Assembly: GCF_004323735.1 (NCBI RefSeq)
Contig: NZ_CP036455.1
Location: forward strand, 5,575,101 to 5,639,100
Length of the DNA stretch: 64,000 nucleotides
Direction of reading: 5' to 3'
Origin: Streptomonospora litoralis
GTDB lineage: Bacteria; Actinomycetota; Actinomycetes; Streptosporangiales; Streptosporangiaceae
Part shown: in pieces, positions 59,633 through 64,000 of the stretch
Layout of the letters: each line of letters opens with the position of its first letter
How positions within the stretch are numbered: position 1 is the stretch's first letter
Notes under the pieces: generated by a model
What the model was told of the DNA's origin: nothing
The model's database searches: none
What the model saw: only the letters and a program-made list of their open reading frames with translations
Program-made: the position numbers and the translations under genes

Positions 59633-60034
59633 ATGATCGGTCGCCTGTCCACTGTCGTCCTCGACTGCCCCGACCCAAGAGCATTGGCGGAGTTCTACTC
59701 GGCGGTGCTGGGACTGCCGATCACCCGCGTCGACGGCGATTGGATCGACATCGGCGAACCCGGCGGTACCGCGGTGAGCTTCCAGCACGCGCCGGACCAC
59801 GTCCCGCCCCGCTGGCCCGATCCCGCGTATCCGCAGCAAATCCACCTGGACGTCGTCGTCGGCGACATCGAGGAGGCCGAGCCGAAGGTGCTGGCGCTCG
59901 GCGCCGCCAAGATCGGCGAAGCCCCGTACTTCCGTGTCTACACCGACCCCGCGGGGCACCCGTTCTGCCTGGTTTGGGGCCAACCGGGTGAGGACGGGCG
60001 GCCCGAGGAGCCGCCGGCGACCGCCGATCGGTGA
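59633..60034 (+). CDS. VOC-family protein
   Basis: This 133-aa VOC-fold protein has V-V-L-D-C-P-D-P-R-A-L-A-E-F-Y-S-A-V-L-G-L, the FY-LG signature. The end D-P-A-G-H-P-F-C-L-V-W is the typical final strand of the glyoxalase_6-like (PF18029) group. GAGGAGCGC precedes ATG 59633. Function unknown. Confidence 0.88.
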   Translation: MIGRLSTVVLDCPDPRALAEFYSAVLGLPITRVDGDWIDIGEPGGTAVSFQHAPDHVPPRWPDPAYPQQIHLDVVVGDIEEAEPKVLALGAAKIGEAPYFRVYTDPAGHPFCLVWGQPGEDGRPEEPPATADR

Positions 60035-60263
60035 CCACGGCGGCGGGACCCGGCGGCCGCCGGGTCCCGCCGACCGTTCCGGCGTGGCACCGACACCGGT
60101 ACCCACGCGCGTGTTCGACTGGAGTCCGGGCAGGCCGGGGCACCGTCCGGCCGCACCGAGCCCACCTCGCCCCGGCCCGGGCCGCACTATCCGGCGCGAC
60201 AGGGTCGGTCCCGCCCATCCCGGCGGCGGGTAGGCGGATCCGACGCCCAGGGGAGGCCAATAG

Positions 60264-60581
60264 ATGCCGGCGAACGACACCCTGTTCGACGACTTCATCC
60301 ACGTCCGGCCGCGGCTGGCGATCCTGGTCCGCCTCGCCCGTGCGGGCTGGGTCGAGTTCACCCAGGTACGGGAAAGCGTCGGCTGCAGCGAGTCCGCGCT
60401 GTCCAAACAGGTCAGTGCGCTCCAGGCGGCGGGCTACGCCGAGGTGTGCAAGATGACCCGGCGCCACCGCCGCCGCACCTGGATCCGGTTGACCCGGGAA
60501 GGCAGCGCGGCACTGATGCGCCACGTCGACGCGCTGGAACTCCTCACCGCCCAGGTGCGCGGCCCCCGGCCGCCACGATGA
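60264..60581 (+). CDS. Winged-helix (MarR-like, PF13601) regulator
   Basis: This 105-aa one-domain DNA-binding protein contains V-E-F-T-Q-V-R-E-S-V-G-C-S-E-S-A-L-S-K-Q-V-S-A-L-Q-A-A-G split by normal turns, and a basic wing R-R-H-R-R-R-T-W-I-R-L-T. It is the same type as the regulator at 35341-35688. ATG 60264 has GGGGAGG before it. Its target is not apparent; the composite repeat R4 begins right after it. Confidence 0.85.
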   Translation: MPANDTLFDDFIHVRPRLAILVRLARAGWVEFTQVRESVGCSESALSKQVSALQAAGYAEVCKMTRRHRRRTWIRLTREGSAALMRHVDALELLTAQVRGPRPPR

Positions 60582-60602
60582 GCGGACGCCCCTAAGCCAA
60601 CT

Positions 60603-61590
60603 CCTAAGCCGTGTTCATGAACGCCGGTCTGCTGTGAAACCGCGGGGTGACGCCCGCTTTCAACGGGCCGCGGGGTGACGCCCGCTCCCAACGGGCAGGG
60701 TGCTCGCCGGTGGCGGCGCGTGGCGGAGGGGCGGCTCGGGTCCGCTGGGCGGCCTTGTTGGTCTGCCGGGCAGCGGGTCGTTTGCCGGGGAACGACGGGC
60801 GGCGAGGACGGCGGTGGGTCCGGCCCGCGGTCGACGGGCCGGGTGCTCGCCGGTGGCGCGCCCGGCGGGGGCGGCGTTCGGCCGCCGTAGACTCGGCGCG
60901 GCTTGACCCGTCTATCGCGAACTTATAGTCGCAGGTAAGCGTATTCCGCGGCCATAAGTTCGCGATCATCGCCGGATGGACCGGCATAGGGGACCTACCG
61001 GCGCCGGCGGGCCGGCTGGGTGTCGCCGTGCCCCCTACCGGGCCCGCACAGGGTGGAGGCAGCGCGGCGGGGCGCGGTCGCGGGCGCCCGCACGCCGACA
61101 CCCCGATCACCGCAGGCCCGGCCCCGCCGGCGCCGTCGCCGCCCCGCCGCGCGCGCCACCGCCGAGCACCCGAACCGATGGGCGCAGGCCCAGCCATCCG
61201 CCGCCCTCGCTGCGGCTTTCCGGTGAAGACCACCCGCCGCCCGGCAGACCGACAAGACCGCGCAGCGGACCCGACCCGCCCCGCCGGACGGGCCACCGCC
61301 GAGCCACCGAACCGATGGGCGCAGGCCCAACCATCCGCCACCGTCGCCGCCGCATTTCCGTAAGACCACCCGCCACCCGGCAGACCGACAAGACCGCGCA
61401 GCGGACCCGACCCGCCCCGCCGGACGGGCCACCGCCGAGCCACCGAACCGATGGGCGCAGGCCCAACCATCCGCCACCGTCGCCGCCGCATTTCCGTAAG
61501 ACCACCCGCCGCCCGGCAGACCGACAAGACCCGGCAACTCCCATTAGGCCGCGCAGACGGGCGTTCTTAAATACGGCCCTAGCGCCGGAC
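60603..61590. repeat. Intergenic composite repeat, locus R4 (best-bounded copy)
   Basis: The left end at 60603-60635 (TAAGCCGTGTTCATGAACGC, then CGGTCTGC) is the inverted counterpart of the right end at 61550-61587 (GTTCTTAAATACGGCCCTAG). One forward unit with GGCGGCCTTGTTGGTCTGCC lies at about 60745. The core hairpin follows, then three opposing units (GGCAGACCGACAAGACCGCG) repeating every 136 bp, for example CATTTCCGTAAGACC at 61353 and 61489. A 307-codon minus-strand frame crosses the array but is a repeat artefact. Total length is just under 1 kb. Confidence 0.85.
60914..60966. ncRNA. Conserved core hairpin, copy C
   Basis: ATCGCGAACTTAT (60914-60926) pairs with ATAAGTTCGCGAT (60954-60966). 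Relative to copy B the T-A pair (44421/44465) is a C-G pair here (60918/60962), so both sides changed together. One mismatch (A60927/C60953) is followed by further pairing. This compensatory change argues that base pairing itself is maintained. Confidence 0.6.
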
Positions 61591-61698
61591 GACGTTCCGC
61601 CGCGGCACGGGTCGGGCCGCATCGGGCTGGTCGTCACAGTGATGAAGTTGCACGAGTTACGGCCCACATTTAGGCCCCTTTCATTCGTGTCCTTAACC

Positions 61699-61854
61699 CG
61701 AAATCTAGCTCGAAACTATCGGGGAACAGCATCCGCGACATCACTCCCGCATGGCGTTCGCTCACGCACCCTCCGCCAGTTCGCGGTTAAGGGACTGTCA
61801 CTGCGCTTGGTTTCGGACAGTCCTCATCCCGCCTCCTCGTCCCGATAGTTTCGA
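61699..61854. promoter_or_regulatory. CGAAA-type repeats upstream of the xylanase
   Basis: TCGAAACTATCGGG (61710-61723) has an exact inverted copy at 61841-61854. Further CGAAA/TTTCG words lie at 61699 and 61811, and GGACTGTC/GACAGTCC forms an inverted repeat at 61792-61823. CGAAA elements have been described upstream of actinomycete xylanase genes. The region 61640-61980 is notably less GC-rich than its surroundings. Confidence 0.6.
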
Positions 61855-61978
61855 ATTTCACTCCGACAGCGAATGAAATGCCTGGTGTGAGACTCACGTC
61901 CGCAGCATGTGCAGATAGGTCCGTAATTTGTTCTTCACGAGCTGTCGTAGACGGTGTTACGTTCATCACGCTCATGAG

Positions 61979-61992
61979 CGGGAGCGCTCCCG
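61979..61992. promoter_or_regulatory. CelR-type box CGGGAGCGCTCCCG before the xylanase
   Basis: This 14-bp perfect palindrome shares the GGGAGCGCTCCC core with the boxes at 32755 and 58448 and lies 55 bp before the xylanase start. Confidence 0.85.
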
Positions 61993-62047
61993 TTTTCATG
62001 ATTCCCACGATTCCAATCCCCCGGATCGCGCACCTGGAGGTGCTGCA

Positions 62048-63511
62048 GTGAGACTCGCAATACGCGGGAGTCGCGAGACCCCCCGCCGCAGCCGGGCGAG
62101 CCGTGCCCGGCGGCTGACCGGTGCGGCGCTCGCGACGTTTCTCGGCGCGGCGGTACTGGCTCCGGCCGCCCCCGCCGCCGCCGACTCTCCGCTCCGTGAC
62201 CACGCCGCTCAGCAGGGTTTCGAGATCGGCGCGGCGCTGGGCGCCGACCATCTGCAGAACGACAGCCAGTTCGCCGACCTGGCGGCCACCGAGTTCAACG
62301 CCTCGACGCCCGAGAACTCCATGAAGTGGTCCGTCACCGAGCCGTCCCGCGGCCAGTTCGACTTCAGCCAGGCCGACGCGTACATGGACTTCGCCCAGGC
62401 GAACAACCAGAAGGTGCGCGGCCACACGCTGGTGTGGCACAGCCAGCTGCCGTCCTGGGTGGAGAACGGCAACTTCAGCGAGAGCGAGCTGCTCTCGATC
62501 ATGGAGAACCACATCGACGAGGTGGCCGGCCGCTACGCCGGTGAGATCGCCTACTGGGACGTCGCCAACGAGATCTTCCTGGGCGACGGTTCCTGGCGGA
62601 ACTCGGTCTTCTACGAGACGATCGGCCCGGACTTCGTGGCCGAGGCGCTGCGTATGGCCGCCGAGGCCGACCCCAGCGCCGAGCTGTGGCTGAACGACTA
62701 CAGCATCGACGGGATCAACGCCAAGAGCGACGCGTACTACAACCTGATCCAGGACCTGCTGGCCCAGGGCGTCCCGATCGACGGCATCGGCCTGCAGGCG
62801 CACCTGATCAACGGCCAGGTGCCCAGCAGCCTGCAGCAGAACATCCAGCGCTTCGCCGACCTCGGCATCGACGTCGCGATCACCGAGCTGGACGTCCGCA
62901 TCCAGATGCCCGCCAGCGACAGCGAACTGCAGCAGCAGGCGCAGGACTACCGCGCGGTGATGGACGCCTGCCTGGCGGTGGACGGCTGCATCGGCGTGAC
63001 CGTGTGGGGCATCGTCGACAAGTACTCCTGGGTGCCCGACACCTTCGAGGGCGAGGGCGCTCCGCTGCTCTACAACGACAACTACCAGCCCAAGCCGGCC
63101 TACGACGCCGTCCACGCGGCCCTGGGCGGGCAGAACGACGACGGCGACGACGGCGATGACGGGGACGACGATCCGCCGCCCGACCCCTCGGGTCCCTGCG
63201 CGGTCTCCTACTCCGTGGCCAACGAGTGGAACAGCGGGTTCACCGGCCAGCTGACCTTCACCAACAACGGCAGCTCCGCGCTGAACGGCTGGGACCTGCA
63301 GTTCGACTTCGCCGACGGCCAGCAGGTCAACAACGGATGGTCCGCCGAGTGGTCGCAGTCCGGATCCACCGTGACCGTGTCCAACGCCTCGTGGAACGCG
63401 TCCGTTCCGGCCGGCGGCTCGGTGAGCGTCGGGTTCAACGCCACGCACAGCGGCGCCAACTCCGAGCCGGACTCCTTCACCCTCAACGGACAGTCCTGCA
63501 GCGTCTCCTGA
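62048..63511 (+). CDS. Secreted GH10 endo-beta-1,4-xylanase with C-terminal CBM2
   Basis: This 487-aa enzyme has a signal peptide of about 45 residues (arginine-rich start, cleavage near A-P-A-A-A). The GH10 barrel (about 46-375) has W-D-V-A-N-E with acid/base Glu175 and I-T-E-L-D with nucleophile Glu280, plus R-G-H-T-L-V-W-H. A Gly/Asp-rich acidic linker and P-P-P-D-P precede a CBM2 domain (C-A-V-S-Y to the final C-S-V-S). It cuts xylan with retention. GTG start has GGAGG at -8. Control is likely by the CelR box and CGAAA elements. Confidence 0.95.
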   Translation: MRLAIRGSRETPRRSRASRARRLTGAALATFLGAAVLAPAAPAAADSPLRDHAAQQGFEIGAALGADHLQNDSQFADLAATEFNASTPENSMKWSVTEPSRGQFDFSQADAYMDFAQANNQKVRGHTLVWHSQLPSWVENGNFSESELLSIMENHIDEVAGRYAGEIAYWDVANEIFLGDGSWRNSVFYETIGPDFVAEALRMAAEADPSAELWLNDYSIDGINAKSDAYYNLIQDLLAQGVPIDGIGLQAHLINGQVPSSLQQNIQRFADLGIDVAITELDVRIQMPASDSELQQQAQDYRAVMDACLAVDGCIGVTVWGIVDKYSWVPDTFEGEGAPLLYNDNYQPKPAYDAVHAALGGQNDDGDDGDDGDDDPPPDPSGPCAVSYSVANEWNSGFTGQLTFTNNGSSALNGWDLQFDFADGQQVNNGWSAEWSQSGSTVTVSNASWNASVPAGGSVSVGFNATHSGANSEPDSFTLNGQSCSVS

Positions 63512-63629
63512 TTCCGGCAACCACCCTTCCCGGAGCCTCCGGGCCCCGGCCGGACGCCACAGGCACCGGCCGGGGAGGGTGACCGCCGGACCGGCCGGAC
63601 CGCATCCCCCATTCCGGCCAGTCCGGCCC

Positions 63630-63657
63630 GGCCCCCGCCGCGACCGCGGTGGGGGCC
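63630..63657 (+). terminator. Terminator downstream of the xylanase
   Basis: A 13-bp GC stem with one G-T pair and a tiny loop (63630-63642 with 63645-63657), followed by GTTTCG. It lies 120 bp after the xylanase stop. Confidence 0.7.
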
Positions 63658-63852
63658 GTTTCGCGTCCTGGCGCCGCAAGGCCGGGGACCGGTCCCGTCC
63701 GGTGCCGGGACCGCACAGCGCAGCGCAGTCGCCTCCGCAGGCGGCAGCGAGCCGGACGGATCGCGGCGCTCGGGCAGCTGGTTTCATGGGTCGGGACACC
63801 GGGGCGTCTAAGGGCCCTGAGGTGAAGAACCCGAGGTCGCGATGGGGGAACC

Positions 63853-64000
63853 GTGCCGGACGAAACGGGCACGACGGCGGGTCCGGCGCCGTGCTGCGCG
63901 GCGGCGCGGCGGGCCGGCGCGGCGGATGCGGCCGATGCGGGGCCGGGTCGTCGGGCGGAGCAGGAGGCGGTCGGCGGCGCGGTGGCGCGCGGTCGGTCGG
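63853..64000 (+). CDS. Possible start of a gene running off the window
   Basis: A GTG at 63853 with GGGGGA 7 bp upstream opens a frame to the window edge (at least 49 codons). The visible N-terminus is M-P-D-E-T-G-T-T-A-G-P-A-P-C-C-A-A-A followed by Ala/Gly/Arg-rich sequence with no recognisable domain. It may be a disordered N-terminus or a false frame. Confidence 0.4.
   Translation, partial: MPDETGTTAGPAPCCAAARRAGAADAADAGPGRRAEQEAVGGAVARGRS

Noticed and set aside
60604-61527. 307-codon minus-strand frame across R4
   Set aside because: Same reason as R3: array-driven open frame with frame change at each 136-bp step, no recognisable protein.
63124-63190. GACGACGG-type short tandem repeats near the end of the GH10 catalytic domain as a possible non-coding repeat
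   Set aside because: They encode the acidic Gly/Asp linker between the catalytic domain and CBM2 and are in frame.

Overview
The window is chromosomal-type DNA of a very GC-rich actinomycete, most likely a member of the Nocardiopsaceae (Thermobifida/Nocardiopsis/Streptomonospora-like). I infer this from codon use, the mycothiol- and F420-type enzymes, DUF397/DUF5753, DUF6230/DUF6114 and DUF2637 proteins, and secreted GH6 and GH10 glycosidases with CBM2 domains preceded by the 14-bp CelR-type box TGGGAGCGCTCCCA. No rRNA, tRNA, CRISPR array or intact transposase was seen.

Layout. 0-1.3 kb: last gene of a type II Wadjet-like anti-plasmid operon (JetD-like, TOPRIM). 1.4-3.7 kb: a repeat element, a strong hairpin, a DUF1963 gene and two decayed genes. 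3.9-9 kb: small-molecule enzymes (PF04672 methyltransferase, tautomerase, SDRs, DsbA-like, VOC, F420 reductase) and an XRE regulator. 9.2-11 kb: GmrSD-like type IV restriction enzyme. 11.5-21.3 kb: a 2.5-kaa stand-alone highly reducing iterative PKS (KS-AT-DH-MT-ER-KR-ACP) followed by DUF6230, ICMT-type methyltransferase and DUF6114 genes. 21.4-24 kb: Ser/Thr kinase and a truncated ABC ATPase. 24-28.6 kb: LacI regulator and three enzymes that fit oxidative galacturonate/glucuronate catabolism, with matching GAAACCGGTTTC operators. 28.6-32.6 kb: membrane proteins (one tandem duplicate) and a nucleoside-kinase-like gene. 32.7-34.2 kb: GH6 cellulase. 34.3-37.4 kb: small acidic protein and an ABC-2 operon with its own repressor. 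38-43.9 kb: LuxR-type regulator, transporter, LysR/SDR pair, aldehyde dehydrogenase. 45-50.5 kb: DUF2637 protein, EamA exporter, DUF397/XRE pair, two unknown genes. 50.5-55 kb: pdhABC-type 2-oxoacid dehydrogenase operon with an FCD-GntR regulator. 55.5-60.6 kb: PAP2 phosphatase, LLM enzyme, DUF1349, PdxH-like, VOC and winged-helix genes. 62-63.5 kb: GH10 xylanase.

Plant-polymer use is the clearest common theme: cellulase, xylanase and a DUF1349 protein sit downstream of CelR-type boxes, and the uronate operon could process pectin or glucuronoxylan sugars. A second theme is defence (JetD-like, GmrSD-like).

The most unusual signal is non-coding. Four intergenic loci (about 1.4, 30.6, 44 and 60.6 kb) carry one repeat family: 136-bp GC-rich units pointing in opposite directions on either side of a conserved hairpin that shows a compensatory base-pair change, with terminal inverted repeats on the best-preserved copies. 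One copy also holds a perfect 56-bp palindrome. It looks like a non-autonomous mobile or structured element that I do not recognise.
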